This document shows, in pieces, positions 1-11,525 of a stretch of 64,000 nt of DNA. The stretch's first letter is position 1; each line of letters opens with the position of its first letter. Source of the stretch: Shinisaurus crocodilurus (lineage: Eukaryota > Chordata > Lepidosauria > Squamata > Shinisauridae); contig CM037877.1 of assembly GCA_021292165.1 (NCBI GenBank), positions 30,144,197 to 30,208,196 of the forward strand, read 5' to 3'. Below the pieces are notes generated by a model. It was not told the origin of the DNA. It saw nothing but the letters and a program-made list of their open reading frames with translations, and searched no databases. The translations under genes and the position numbers were made by a program.

Positions 1-20
1 TTCAAGTTTTTTTTTAAAGG

Positions 21-165
21 GGAACAAACTGTACAAAAACCACCCAATGATCAGTGGTTGAAGGAAAGTGGGTGTGGCCCTCTGGGGAACCCAGAGGGCT
101 GGACAGGGACCCCAGGAGGGCAGGATTTGGTCCCCAGCCCGGAGGTTTCCCACTCCTGCTTTACT
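21..165 (+). repeat. Partial copy of a GC-rich dispersed element
   Basis: This segment resembles 62205-62360 in the same orientation: the same order of an AATGATC block, GTGTGGCC, TCTGGGGAACCC and a GG-rich end. It also matches the reverse complement of 3079-3240. It is truncated relative to those two copies. Confidence 0.5.
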
Positions 166-1413
166 GAGTCATAAAGAGATAGGTCTCCTGGCGAAGCTGC
201 CTAAAATATAAAACAACAGAGCAAATCAGACCAGGCTTCTAACACAATGAAACCACTACTACTACTGAACATCCTAGTGGGGGTTTATACACAAAAAGGC
301 AGGATAAAAGGGAACTTATTGGGCTCCATCTGGCTGCTAGGTAATGTTTCCCTCTCCTCTTTGTGACCACTGTTTGCACTGAAGGCTCTCTGATGCATTC
401 AGAGCTGTTAATTAACTCTGCACACACCCCCGCCAGTGTCCCTTCTTACTGTCCTCACTAACTGCTTTAAAGACAAAGGAACTCTTAACTTGCACTTTTA
501 TTTGGTGTGGTCCCCTGCCATTGCTATCCCAACACTGTTAAACTAGTGCAGCTCATTAGACAGGGCGTTAGGATTTGACCCTAGATCATGTGCCCCAATG
601 ATCCTTCCATTCTCCTTCCCCTGTGAAAGTGGTAGGAGCAAGAAACTGAAGTCATTATTTTAAAGATAAATGAGATTTAGATTTCATGCATCACTAATTG
701 CTATATGAATAAACTCCCAATATATGTGTCAGAAGTCTATGCCATTTGAGCAAGTGTCAAAAAGATCTCAACTGCGAGTGTTACAGTGGGGCGGTGGGGG
801 CAAACTCTTTGTGCTATACTGCAATGGTCCACCAGGGGGTGCTCCCAATATATTTATTGTCCTGAAAAATTAATAACAACAACAAGCTTTGGTGAATAAT
901 ACAGACCTTCGAAACCACAATTTGACTTCAACGCATTCATCACTAGCAAGCATTTGCCAAGAAAATTATTCATTCTGCAAGCGATAAAAAATCCTGGATT
1001 GTTCATAAAAACTGAGTAACTGATGTCAGACTATGGAATAGTTAACACCAGGCAGTGGTGAATTCTAAACATTCCTTGTTGCTTCTTCTTTTCTTTTTCT
1101 TTTCTTAAGAAGGAAAATGGTTGGAAGCTAGAAGTTTGACTTTCTTATAGTCCACAGTAATTTTAAGCCCAAATAATTTTTACTATTTAAAAAGCTGCTT
1201 AATGTATATACCCCTGCCCTGGAGAGCTGGGAAGCGAGGAGTTACATTGTAGAAAATGCACATGAATTTGACCTTTGGTTACACCCAGAACTCAATGTTG
1301 CTGCCTTCTAGAGCAGACAATAGTATGTGTTGACCTTTGTTTCATGCTGCCTACCCAATATCCTGAAGTAGGGCTTGTTATTGCATCAGTTTCATAGGCA
1401 AGTTCCCATAAAT

Positions 1414-1554
1414 CAGGGTTGGGGAATGTGTGGCCTTCCAAATGTTATTGGACTGCAACTCCCATCAGCCCTCGCCAGCTTAACCTATGGAGAGGGATGA
1501 TGGGAGTTGTAATTCAACAACATCTGGAGGGCCATATGTTCCTCGCCTCTGCTG
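1414..1554. mobile_element. Palindromic hAT-like MITE (GCAACTCCCATCAG type)
   Basis: The two arms are inverted copies of each other: GGACTGCAACTCCCATCAG on the left and GATGGGAGTTGTAATTCAACAACATCTGGAGGG (in parts) on the right, with ends starting CAG and ending CTG. Related copies lie at 31200-31334 and 56107-56235. The superfamily call is by analogy with better preserved copies in this window that have 8-bp target duplications. Confidence 0.6.
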
Positions 1555-1639
1555 TGCGTAGAAAACCTAGTCTTTTCCAATCAGTAGTTATCCAGTTTCC
1601 TGTCTTGAGCTGGAGCTAGCTAGCTATTAGTCTGAATTC

Positions 1640-2992
1640 AGGCCTGGTTTTGGGACAGAATCAGCCTTGGTCGCCCTGATGGATGACCTTCTTTGGGAGA
1701 GGGGGATCTTCTGGATCTCTCAGCGGCTTTTGATACTGTTGACCCTGGTATTCTCCTGGACTGCCTCCATGAGTTGGGAGGCACCATTCTACAGTGGTCC
1801 GACATGTACTTGCAGGGTTGGTTCCAGAGAAGAGCATTGGGTGACTACATCTCAGCCCATGGCAGCTGAACTGTGGGGTACCACAGGGTACCATCTTGTC
1901 CCCAATGTTATTTAATATCTTTATGAAGCCATTGGGAGCCTTCATCAGGAGATTTGTGGCAAGATGTCATCAGTACGCTGATGACACCCAGCGCTATTTC
2001 TCTGTGAGAACTGAATCGGGAGAAGCCATGCATGTTCTGAATCTGAACTGTTGCCTGGATGCAGTTGGTTTGGATGAGGGCTAATAAACCGAAGCTGAAT
2101 TCCGATAAGACAAAGACCCTATGGGTTGGCAGTTCCCAGGTCCGGGAATTGAGATGTTTGCCTGTTCTGGATGGGATTGCACTCCCTCTGAAGGAGCAGG
2201 TACATAGTTTGGGGGTAATCCTGGATCCATCTTTGTCACTGGAGGCCCAGGTGAGCCCAGAGTGCCCACTACCAGCTTCGGTTAGTATGCCAACTACGCC
2301 CATTCCTGGATAGGGATAATCTAGCCACAGTGATCCATGCACTGGTAACCTCACGATTAGACTATTGCAATGTGCTCTATGTGAGCCTGGTTCGGAAGCT
2401 GTAGCTAGTGCAGAATGCAGCAGCTCGGGTGCTCACTGGGACACCCAGCTATGTTCACAGAAGACCTGCGATAAAAGAACAGCACTGGCTGCCTATTAGC
2501 TATCGAGCCAAGTTCAAGGTTATGACATTGTCATACAAAGCCCTAAACAACTTAGGACCAGGATACCTAACAGCCCGCCTTCCCTTATATATATACCCAT
2601 CCGACCTTTAAGATCATCAGAGGAGGCCTTGCTGGTCATTCCAAGATTATCAGAATGTCACCGTGCAATACCTCGGCGGCGGGTCTTCTCGGTAGCAGCA
2701 CCCACTCTGTGGAAAAAGCTCCCTTGCGCAGTTCAGGAGGCAGAAAATTTGGCATCTTTTAAATGCCTCCTGAAAACACACCTGTTCATCTAGGCTTTAC
2801 CTGGCCCATAATTAAATTAATCATGATGTCCCATTTTTACTGCTTCTGTGCATTACTGTGTATTATTATTATTATTATTATATTGTTTAAATTGTATTTT
2901 AGTTGTGATTTTTATATTTATGTGGAAACCACTTAGGGATTTTTCTTAATATTTAGCAGTATACAAAGAGTACAAATAAATAAATAAATAAT
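1640..2992 (+). mobile_element. L2-like LINE, 3' part of reverse transcriptase plus 3' UTR
   Basis: Broken reading frames carry the end of a non-LTR reverse transcriptase in order: a degraded SAAFDTVD block near 1720, MLFNIFMKPLG near 1905, the catalytic-site motif QYADDTQ near 1970, KTKTLWVG near 2110, LDPSLSLEAQV near 2222, SRLDYCNVLY near 2355, LVQNAAARVLTG near 2405 and YKALNNLGPGYL near 2535. This order is typical of L2-clade elements. Stops and frameshifts show it is dead. It ends in a T-rich 3' UTR and an AAATAAAT tail at about 2970-2992. Confidence 0.85.
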
Positions 2993-3078
2993 AGCAATGC
3001 TTGCTGACGTCCAGGCTGTTTCTTTGCCAGGAAGAAAAAATAACTTTTGATTTGACTAAAATGGATCTTCCACAGCAG

Positions 3079-3421
3079 GCCTGGGTGCAGAACCTCAGGC
3101 CTGGGGGGCAAATCTGGCTCTCTGGGGTCCCCCTGATGGCCATGCCCCCTTCCCGATGCCACCCCCTTTCCCCACTTGGTGGTTTCCTGGCTTTTGTGCC
3201 GTTCACACACCCCCATTCTAAAAGGATGAAATGTCTCTCCTAAGGCTAAGTTATTGGAAGCAAGAGCTTTAAGCTACAATATGCTATTTTGGTGCTGCCC
3301 CTTTCCCTTTGGTTCCATCCACTTTTGCCTTCAGCTCCACCCACCACTGGAATTCGGCCCCCGGAAGCTTCTCCAAAATTACATTTGGCACTCAAGCTGA
3401 AAGAGGTTCTGCACCCCTGTT
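3079..3421 (-). mobile_element. GC-rich DNA element with inverted ends GGGTGCAGAACCT
   Basis: The left end reads TGGGTGCAGAACCT and the right end AGGTTCTGCACCCCTG, its inverse. A second copy in opposite orientation is at 62008-62351 and a fragment is at 21-165. There is no coding capacity. It is a non-autonomous DNA transposon candidate of unassigned superfamily. Confidence 0.55.
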
Positions 3422-3593
3422 CTAGAGAATGTGCCTGCCTATTCCAGCAGCTCGGGCATGTTTAAAAAATTGTAAGTCTTAGGTGTTAGAAATAATTTTA
3501 ATGCATTTCTTTAACTGACTGCAGTGTTATATTCTATCTGTTCTTGTTAATCTACTGCAATCTAATGTGTTCCAACCTGGATATGTTCTGCCT

Positions 3594-3732
3594 CAGCCCT
3601 TCCCAACTTGGTACCCTCCAGATGTTTTGGACTACAACCCCTAGAATTCCTGACCATTGGCCATACTAGCTGGGGCTGCTGGGAGTTGAAGTCCAAACCA
3701 TCTGGAGGACACCGCCCTGGGGAAGGCTGTTC
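3594..3732. mobile_element. Palindromic hAT-like MITE (CAGCCTTCCCCAACCTGGTG family)
   Basis: The left arm CCCTTCCCAACTTGGTACCC...GACTACAACCCC is mirrored by the right arm GGAGTTGAAGTCCAAACC...GGGGAAGGCTG. It belongs to the most abundant short element in this window, which has about 20 full or half copies. Confidence 0.7.
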
Positions 3733-3949
3733 TACACCATTGTTTCTCACCCTACATTGTTGACTTGGGCTTCTCAGTCAAGCTGTTTGAAAAGGTAAAT
3801 GTCAACCCAACTCCTTTGAGAAGCTGGTTGGGCAAAAATTGGGACCTAGTGGAATGGTGACTCAGGACTCAAGTCAAATTTCTTCTCCCATCCCCAAAAT
3901 GGTTCAGAAGTAGTGCTCTGAACTCAATAGGGGGTGGTATCTCCTAAAT

Positions 3950-4550
3950 GGAAAAAGCGCAGAAAAGGGCAACTAAAATGATCAAGGGGCTGGAGCAACT
4001 CCCCTATTAGGAAAGGTTACACAACAGCTGGGATTGTTTAGCTTAGAAAAAAAGGTGAGTAAAGGGAGACATGATAGAGGTGTACAGAATCATGCATGGT
4101 GTGGAGAAAGTGGATAGGGAGACATTTTTCTCCCTCCCTCATAATACTAGAACCCGGGGTCATCCCATGAAGCTGCTTGGTGGAAGATTCAGGACAGATA
4201 AAAGGAAGTGCTTCTTCACACAGCATATAGTTAAACTATGGAATTCACTTCCACAAGATGTAGTGACGGCCACCAATTTGGAGGGCTTTAAAGGGGATTG
4301 GACAAATTCATGGAAGAGAAGGCTATCAATGGCTACTAGTCCAGATCGGCTACATGCTACCTTCAGTATCAGAGGCAGTAGGCCTATGTACATCAGTTGC
4401 GGGAGAACGTGGGTGGGAGGGTGCTGTTGCACTCATGTCCTGCTTGTGGGATTCTCATTGGGGCAGCTGGTTGGCCGCTGCGTGAACAGAATGCTAGACT
4501 AGATGGACCCTTGGTCTGATCCAGCATGGCTCTTCTTAAGTTCTTAATTC
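3950..4550 (+). mobile_element. CR1-like LINE, 3' end (subfamily B)
   Basis: An interrupted frame at 4071-4502 preserves the C-terminal CR1 ORF2 signature, including GRFRTDKRKCFFTQ, VKLWNSLPQDVV and a terminal NRMLD. The 3' tail CTAGATGGACCCTTGGTCTG continues to TTCTTAAGTTCTTA. Other copies of this subfamily are at 11090-11525, 32045-32185 and 33135-33290. Its tail is also shared with the tRNA-derived SINEs at 14105 and 27290. Confidence 0.8.
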
Positions 4551-5487
4551 ATTGGGCTTAATTTAGAGTCACCAAACAATAGGGAGGTATCCATTATTTC
4601 CTAACCAATTTTGACACCTTAAGCCTCAGTTGCACAAAAGAATTTCAAGCAATGAAGCCAAGATTACACTACACAGCAATAAATACTTATGACTGCTTTA
4701 AGCGTCTAAAGCTCCAGGCGTACAAAGATGATAAGGAAGAAACTCCAGTCTCGATGAGTCTTCTTTTACTTCCCATCTGAAGAGGAGTCTGACAGTAATA
4801 AGACACACCCCAATGGAAAGCAGTCCAGATGCAGCAATATTCCAGCCATATTAAGTTTTGGCATATTGTTTCTTTCATGCTGGAAACTAATCATTGGCAG
4901 GCTACTCAAATGTGAGAACTTTCCTGCCTACCGCATCAAGGATCTTATCACATTATTTTAAACATCTTATTTATTGTAGCTGATAGGTCCAATAAGTCTA
5001 TTCTTGATTGTCTGAAAACACTAACATGCCTTCCCAGTTTAACTAAAGACACTTGAATATTTTCTTTTAGCATTTACCTCTGATGTTTATACTGCACGTT
5101 GCCATATTTTGATGTAAAAACTGCCTTTGGGTGCCATCAGACCTTTGATTAAGTTTTAGAGCCCTTTTCAAAAGATTCTGTTTCCCATTTATGATGGAGT
5201 GTTTTATGCCTTAGTATTTGCAGTGTATAAATAGCTAAACTTTGAGCATTCAAATATAGGTAGACAAACCCAGGTAACCGCCCAGGGCTGATGCTGGATT
5301 GGGAGTGCTGAGGGTAGAATTTATCCTGGAATGCCACTGAGCATTCATGTAATAGAGAGCTATAACTGGTACCAGCTCCCTGAGTCTCACCTAGTACTGT
5401 GCATCTATGGTGTAGATATTCAAAAACTATTTGTTGTATTCAAACGTTGCCATTTTTGATAACAAGAAAAGAAGTAGCACAGTGTGT

Positions 5488-5612
5488 CCCAACTTGGTGC
5501 CCTCCAGTTGTTTTGGACTCCAACTCCCAGCATTCCTGACCACAGGCCATGCTGGCTGGGGCTGATGGGAGTTGAAGTCCAAAACATCTTGCAGGCACCA
5601 GGTCAGGGAATG
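5488..5612. mobile_element. Palindromic hAT-like MITE
   Basis: The left arm CCCAACTTGGTGCCCTCCAG is mirrored by the right arm ending CAGGCACCAGGTCAGGG. The centre carries CCATGCTGGCTGGGGCTGATG, typical of the family. Confidence 0.7.
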
Positions 5613-6589
5613 CTAAAGTAACATGCATGTGTCAGGACACCAGATCATTGTTTAGGATATCGCTTATAGCCTATGCATATAATAACCTAACCCTATGAGA
5701 AAATAATCTTTTCAAAAACAACTCTTTTTTTCAGGTATCAGTCTACCAAATTGAAATATTGGTGTTACGTTGATTAGCCAGGTCTCAGATTTTTTTAAAA
5801 ATGTGTATTAACTTTTTCTGTCTTGTTGAGGAATATTTACAAAGATGCAAGCGTGTGGTGGCCAAGGTCTATATTAATACCATTTCTAGTCCTATGTCTT
5901 ACCAAAAAATCACACCTTTTTTGGTGAATATTTTTGAAGAGGGAATCTGAAGAGTTTGGCCTACCAGTAGTACAATGACAGAGAAACTAGTTAGCCTGGC
6001 TCCCAGATCAGAATATAAGATATTTAAGTGGCACACCCTCAGTATGATGAAAGACACAATTCCAAAAGACAACAGAGGAGAAAAATTGCAAAAGAGGGCA
6101 GCAGCCGAGGTATAACTAATAACTCACACACCTTTTCCCTTCATCTTTGAGCCAGATCAGACAATACGCTTACCTGGATAATTTCCCTATGCATAGTAGG
6201 AGTGAGAGCAAGCTTTTTCTCCACACCCACCCGGCATCTGGATGCCCATAAAGTTTGAAAGGCATATACATGTAAAACCCAACACATGCAGCCCAGATAA
6301 AAAGTCCATCCCCAATTTTATCAGGACTTGAACACTATGGGCTGGATTCAGATTTAGTCATACTTAAGAGTAGACCCATTGTAATGAATGGGACTTAATT
6401 GGCTTTTACACATATATGTCTTTTTTCATTTTATGCTCAAGCACAGACATCTAGTGATGTCAGAGGCTATCATGCATGAGATCACAATCTGGGTAAGGAT
6501 ATAATCAGATCTAGAGTTTTGTTTTCGCTAGTCAGTTATCAGTGTCAAAAAGACAGACTCTTCTTGTCCATCATCTTCTTGACTAGGGG

Positions 6590-6857
6590 TAGGCAACCCA
6601 GTGCCCTCCAGATGTTTTGGACTACAACTCCCATAAACCCTCTGGAGGCATTCAAGGTGAAGCTGGACGGCCATCTCTCAGGGATGTTTTGACCTGGATT
6701 CCTGCATTGAGCAGGGGGTTGGACTCAATGGCCTGGTAGGCCCCTTCCAACTCTACTTTTCTATGATTCTAATCTCTGACCATTGGCCATGATGGCTGCA
6801 GCTGATGAGAGTTGTAGTCCAAAACATCTGGTGGGCACCTGGTTGTCTACCCCTGTT
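6590..6857. mobile_element. Palindromic hAT-like MITE split by a CR1 insertion
   Basis: The left arm (6590-6640, GCCCTCCAGATGTTTTGGAC) and right arm (6774-6857, GTCCAAAACATCTGG) are one element of the abundant family. They are separated by a CR1 3' end at 6641-6773, so the CR1 insertion is younger than the MITE. Confidence 0.7.
6641..6773 (+). mobile_element. CR1 LINE 3' end (subfamily A), nested
   Basis: It starts at CTCTGGAGGCATTCAAGGTG (last ORF2 codons). It ends GAGCAGGGGGTTGGACTC, then GGCCCCTTCCAACTCTAC and TTCTATGATTCT, the CR1 octamer-type terminus. It is heavily 5'-truncated, and the same 3' end is at 12275-12410. Confidence 0.85.
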
Positions 6858-6966
6858 ATAGACAGATGGACACAAATTATACATTTCTGCAAAGAAACAA
6901 GTCTACTGAACCAATGTTCACAGTAGTATTGCAATCCTTTCATCTTTAGAGTAAGGTCTAGTGAAC

Positions 6967-7092
6967 CTTTCCCCAACCTGGTGCCCTCCAGATATTTTGA
7001 ATTACAACTCCCAGCATTCCTGGCCATTGACCATGCTGATGGGAGTTGAAATCCAAAACATCTGGAGAGCAGTAACTTGGGGAAGGCTGGAC
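6967..7092. mobile_element. Palindromic hAT-like MITE
   Basis: The arms are TTTCCCCAACCTGGTGCCCT and its inverse CTTGGGGAAGGCTGG, with an ACAACTCCCAGCATTCC centre-left motif. Confidence 0.7.
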
Positions 7093-7707
7093 TAGGGAGT
7101 ACATGCCAAGATCAAACTGATACCAAGATGAATTGTTAGGATGTGGAGTGAAGGTATTTACACCAAACAGCAATTCACCACATGCAGATATTCCTCCATT
7201 TTGGCACCACCTGCCACTTTCTTTACAAGGAAACAGAAGTTCCAGGTTTAATTACCATTGGGTGAGAAGGAACTGGCAAAATATGGCACCTTTGCAATAT
7301 TTGCTATTTACAATTATACAAGCAAAGTATTAGAAGAGGTACCCCTAGAAGATAGCAGATCTGCCTTCTCACACCAAAACCTGTGACAGAAACCCAGCAC
7401 CCCAAGGTGCTTCATCTCCAGCCATATCACGGCTTTCTTTCTTGGTATGTGTGTTTTCAAAATTGCCACCTCTCTCTCAGACCTCAGTCCTGCAGGTTAA
7501 TTGCCTACTGAAGAAACATCCTCAGCCATTAAAGATCATTCCTTTTCTGTTCAATCCCACACTCCTATCAACAGTCATTTTAGGTAAAACCAGCTCAAGG
7601 AAAGGAAAAAAACCCAATGACCGAGAAGCAGCTAAGGACAAAAACATCCTATGAAGTAAAGAGAATAACAGCAAGTTATTAGGGGATAATCCAAGTCTCC
7701 AAGAAAC

Positions 7708-7958
7708 TACAGTAATACCTTGGATTGCAAGTAACTTGGTTTGAGGGCATTTTGCAAGACAAGCAAATTTTTAAATATTTATTTATTTTTTACTTGATAT
7801 ACAAGCGACGTCTTGCAATACAAGTACTGCAGTACGGCTTAAATTAAAAATCTCTGTACAAATTTTTTTGGGGGGGATTTCGCTTTGATATACAAGTGTT
7901 TTGGATTACAAGCACATTTCCGGAACGAATTATGCTCTCAATCCAAGGCATGACTGTA
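7708..7958. mobile_element. Tc1/mariner-like MITE, 247 bp
   Basis: It starts TA-CAGTAATACCTTGGATTG and ends with the inverse CAATCCAAGGCATGACTG-TA. The TA flank and CAGT start fit the Tc1/mariner superfamily. Internal inverted segments contain TGATATACAAG blocks. Relatives are at 23926-24802 and 54106-54357. Confidence 0.75.
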
Positions 7959-8199
7959 TTCCTATAAACTAGGGAATATATACCCAGGGTATATATAGAA
8001 TTGTTGTGCACATTTTGGTGCTTCGTACCTGGTATGAAGGCTTCTGGTAGGTTGAGGGGAGGGACTTGCCCCAAAACTCTCAACTCCCTACCCTGCGGCC
8101 AGTGGGTAAACAAACCACCCAGTAGACTGCCACCACCCCTTCTCATCCACCCAGTCCAAGCCAGGGGATACTTGGACCTTTCCGGATATCCTGGGGGCT

Positions 8200-9030
8200 C
8201 AGAAATAAGGGTTCACCTGATCACCCTCTATCTCTAGCCCTCCAGTCTAAAACCCTAAATAGTAGCCCAACCAAAGCAGAAGGCACTGAATTTAGTACCG
8301 AGGCCAGATCCAGAACAGAACACCCTCAGACTGGAAACAGTGAACTTTATTTATAGTAAGGAAGGGGGACAAAAGGGTAAAACAGTGTGCAAAGACAAAA
8401 GAAGATAGAAAACCAGAATATTAAACAATGAAGATATCCTTTGAAACCCTGCTGCAGGCTAAAACAATAAACCCTATCTAGTCTCTCCCATACGTTATCT
8501 TTTCTGTTCAATCCCACACTCCTATGACAACAGTCATTTGTTGATGACTGGGGCATGCTGGGAGTTGTAGGCCAAAAACATCTGGGGACCCAAGGTTGGA
8601 GAACACTGCCCTAAAGTAAGGTTCTTCCAATGGGACAAGGCTTAATCAAGATTCCAGGTTCACAAATGCAACCCAAAGACCAGGACGCCTTCCTTGTGAC
8701 GACGGATGAAGAACGCCTAGCAGCTCTAACCCTCCTAACTTTATAACCCACCCACCCCAGACCCTTGACCAGTATGAGGTGAGCCTCCATAGCCAGTCAC
8801 AGTCAGCTGGATGACTTCCTCAGCTTCCAGGAGGGGAGGAGGGACTGAAAACCCCTTACTGCTGTCCAGCTGAAATCAGTCAGCCTAATTGCCGGCTGCT
8901 GTTCAGCTCTGACCTTGAAAGCCTGGAGACTAGCAAAAAGCCATGGTAAGGCACGCAGGTGGTTGCAATAAGTGTGTGCCAGCCCTTCTTGTGAAATACA
9001 GCCTCTTGTTAGCAGCAAAAATCTCTAAAG
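8200..9030 (-). repeat. Possible solo LTR or other long repeat (weak)
   Basis: On the minus strand an AATAAA signal at about 8347 is followed by a CT/TG-rich stretch (TTCTGGATCTGGCC), and upstream lies GC-richer DNA. This resembles the R/U5 organisation of an LTR. No terminal TG/CA pair, target duplication or internal retroviral gene was found, so this could equally be ordinary intron sequence. Confidence 0.2.
8540..8612. mobile_element. Half copy of a palindromic hAT-like MITE
   Basis: GGGGCATGCTGGGAGTTGTAG followed by CCAAAAACATCTGGGGACCC matches the right half of the 47504-47613 element. Confidence 0.6.
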
Positions 9031-10008
9031 AAAAATGAATTTCTTCACACCTGGTAGCTTCCACAGAATCTCAGCTCTCCTGAAACAACCCAGAAAGCCT
9101 CCATATTTCTAGCTTCCATGATTGCTTTCTAGGTGGGAACTGTTGTGCTGGGTCGGCATGGCCTAGGCTCCACATACTCTCCCCCCGCCCCCAAACACGC
9201 ACAGTATCTCCCAGAAATAACAAAGGTACAGTGCAGAGGGGTGTAAAGAGTACAGAATGTATAATATAAAAATATAACTGTTCCATTTAAAATAAAATAA
9301 AAACTGAATGCATTCATCACCTCACCCCTCCCCAACCATAACCCCCACCCACCCCCCGATCATTGAAAATAGCACAAGGGGGGGGGGATGTAAGCAATCC
9401 AAAAACATTCTCAGGTTTTGGCAGGCCTCCACTTGGATAGACTCCATTCAGAGAGCACTGCAGTACTCTATAGAGCTGAGGCTACAAAGGATGGTCATCA
9501 GCTCAGAATATGAAACAGAGGACCACAGTCTTTTCAGTAGGTAAGAGTGGGTAAAAATGTTCTCCTGGCAGTGATGGGCACTACAATATTTTTCCCTGCA
9601 TAAACGCTTCCAGTTACAGAAGTGCATTGTTTCATAAAATGAATCAGCAACATTAAGCACGAACAAGGTTCAGGCTTAAGCTGAGCTGAATCAGAAACAG
9701 AACAGGCACTTATGGAAGGGCCACCACAGCCCACTGGTAAAACACATGGCTTGCATGCAGACATGGCCAGGATCTCCAGTTAAAAGGATCTCAACCAAAA
9801 CCGATTCAAGAAAAGAAAAGCTCTACCAACAAGAAAGCATCTTCCATTTGTCAGAACAATAGTTCAATTCTACAAGTTGCACTAACTCCTGAGCAGCGGG
9901 AGAGATCTAGTTTAAAAATCTAATATATCAGATCTTTATTCAGATTTCAGCCCAAATAATCCCACTGATTAACCTCATACAGTTGTTAACCTTATATATG
10001 TTATTTAC

Positions 10009-10274
10009 CTATATAAGTGGCCATTATCCTCAAAATCCTCCTTGCCCCATCTTCCTTTGATATCTTCAATGACATGATTCTTCAGGAACTTTTTAAGGAG
10101 CTGAACTGTTTGAGTGCGGGTTACATCTGGGCTGAAATTTTGGTTGTGCCTTAGCAGTCTGTGCAACCAGTCTATCGCTTCTGAACCTGTGAAGCAACGG
10201 TCATAGCTTTTGAAGTGACACCGATGCTTCCGTAAGGGCATTCCATCTCGAAAGAGCTCAATGGTCTCATTCCA
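10009..10274 (-). CDS. DEPDC1B: DEPDC1B coding exon 2 (most of the DEP domain)
   Basis: This exon encodes residues 17-104 plus two bases of codon 105. It begins [19 protein letters not shown] and ends EDNGHLYR, and it covers nearly the whole DEP domain, a winged-helix fold that binds membranes or receptors. The acceptor (TTTCCAG before TGG) and donor (GTAAAT after 10009) are canonical. The exon joins in phase with exon 1. The residues [14 protein letters not shown] and [17 protein letters not shown] fit DEPDC1B better than its paralogue DEPDC1A, as recalled. DEPDC1B also has a RhoGAP-like domain, encoded outside this window, and is known as a cell-cycle and adhesion regulator. Synteny with ELOVL7 supports the name. 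Confidence 0.95.
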
Positions 10275-10589
10275 CTGGAAAGAAACAAGAAGCATTATAA
10301 AAGTCTTACCGAAAGTACAAGTTCATGCTTGTTTGCCAGCCTCAGGTCTTGGCAGTGGTAGAGAAGGGGCAGAGGAGCAGGTGAAGAAACCTAAATCAAA
10401 ATCAGGTAATTAAGAGGTTCTCACACTTTCAGGCTTTGTCCAACACACACAAGGGTTCTTTTCCTTTCACACAAAAGCTATGGTGGGGGTAATCACAAGA
10501 AACCACCCCAAAAGGCAGTAACTACTAATTATAGCACAGAACAAGATACCCTGCAGGCTTCTCCAACAACTGTTTCTTAAGTAGGTCTT

Positions 10590-11045
10590 GAAGAACCTTC
10601 TCTAATAAGATCATCAATAGAGGCCCTCTTGTGTGTTCCAAAATCACTGGTAGCAGGGAGAGGGCCTATCATCATCATCATCATTATTCATTATACTTAT
10701 ATCCCATCTTTTTTTTCCTGCAAGGAACCCAAGGCAGCTTACATAATCCTCTTCTCCATTTTATCCTCACAACAACCCTGTGAGGTAGGCTGACTAAGAT
10801 TCAGTGACTGGCCCAAAGTCACACAGTGAGTTTCATGGCTGAGTGGGGACTAGAACCCAGATCTCCAGAGCCCCTGTCCAACACTCTAACCACTATACTG
10901 CACAGTCTCTTTTCAGTGGCTGCACCCAGATTTTGGAATTCCCTATCCAGTGAGATCCACCTTGTCCCTTCCCGATGGGACCACAGTGTGAATACCTTTC
11001 TTTTTAGGACGGCCCTTGGTTCGTTTAGTGAACTTTAATTGATGG
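10590..11045 (+). mobile_element. L2-like LINE fragment, interrupted by a SINE
   Basis: Two parts, 10590-10662 and 10906-11045, read as one L2 C-terminus (...FSVAAPRFWNSLSSEIHLV...) when the intervening SINE is ignored. The wording AAPRFWNSL is the usual terminal L2 motif. The element is short and degraded. Confidence 0.65.
10664..10905 (-). mobile_element. Sauria SINE, near full length
   Basis: On the minus strand the tRNA-like head reads AGTGGTTAGAGTGTTGGACA. It is followed by a B-box-like GGTTCTAGTCCC, GTGACTTTGGGCCAGTCACTG and CACAGGGTTGTTGTGAGGAT. The 3' end TTCCTTGCAGGAAAAAAAAG runs to ATATAAGTATAATG. This is the Sauria SINE layout of squamates. It sits inside an L2 fragment. Confidence 0.85.
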
Positions 11046-11089
11046 GTTTTCACTACTATTCTCATGTTTTTCTCTTTTTAACTAATGAT

Positions 11090-11525
11090 GTAGAAAAAGA
11101 TGAGTAATGTTGGGGGGACATGATAAAGTTGCATAAAAGTATGCACGGTATGGAGAAAATGGATAGGGAGGATCATCCAATGAAAGCTCAATGGCAGGAG
11201 ATTCGGGACAGATGAAAAGAAGTACTTCTTCACACATATTATTAAACTATGGCATTCCTACCATAAAATGTGATGATGGCCACCAACTTGGACAGTCTTA
11301 AAAGAGGATTAGACAAATTCATGGAGGATAAAGCTATTAATCATGACCTCTATCCTCAAGTATCAGCAACAACACATATCTAAATATCAGTTGCTGGGTA
11401 ACACAAAGAGGGTGCTATTGCACTCATGTCCTGCTTATGGGCTTCCCCATGGGTATCTGGTTGGCCACTGTGGGAACAGAATGCTGAATTAGATAGAGTT
11501 GTGGTCTGATCTAGCTGGGCTCTAG
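11090..11525 (+). mobile_element. CR1-like LINE 3' end (subfamily B)
   Basis: It is colinear with 4050-4530: GGGACATGATAAAGTTGCAT, TTCTTCACACATATTATTAA, GTGCTATTGCACTCATGTCC and a degraded CTAGCTGGGCTCT end. It is older and more diverged than the 4-kb copy. Confidence 0.75.

Larger units (their letters stand above)
1..10008 (-). other. DEPDC1B: DEPDC1B intron 2 (partial, runs off the window)
   Basis: This is everything downstream (minus strand) of the exon 2 donor. No DEPDC1B exon 3 or later could be recognised in it, so the intron is at least 10 kb. Apart from the repeats listed separately, the stretches 163-1413, 4551-5487, 5613-6589, 7093-7707 and 8613-10008 show only AT-rich unique-looking sequence with no open reading frame or RNA gene that I can support. 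A 40-bp segment around 7541-7583 recurs at about 8500-8540 and suggests both belong to one broken older repeat. Confidence 0.6.

Noticed and set aside
1667..2611. Cluster of short frames suggesting a gene
   Set aside because: Together they spell a decayed L2 reverse transcriptase.
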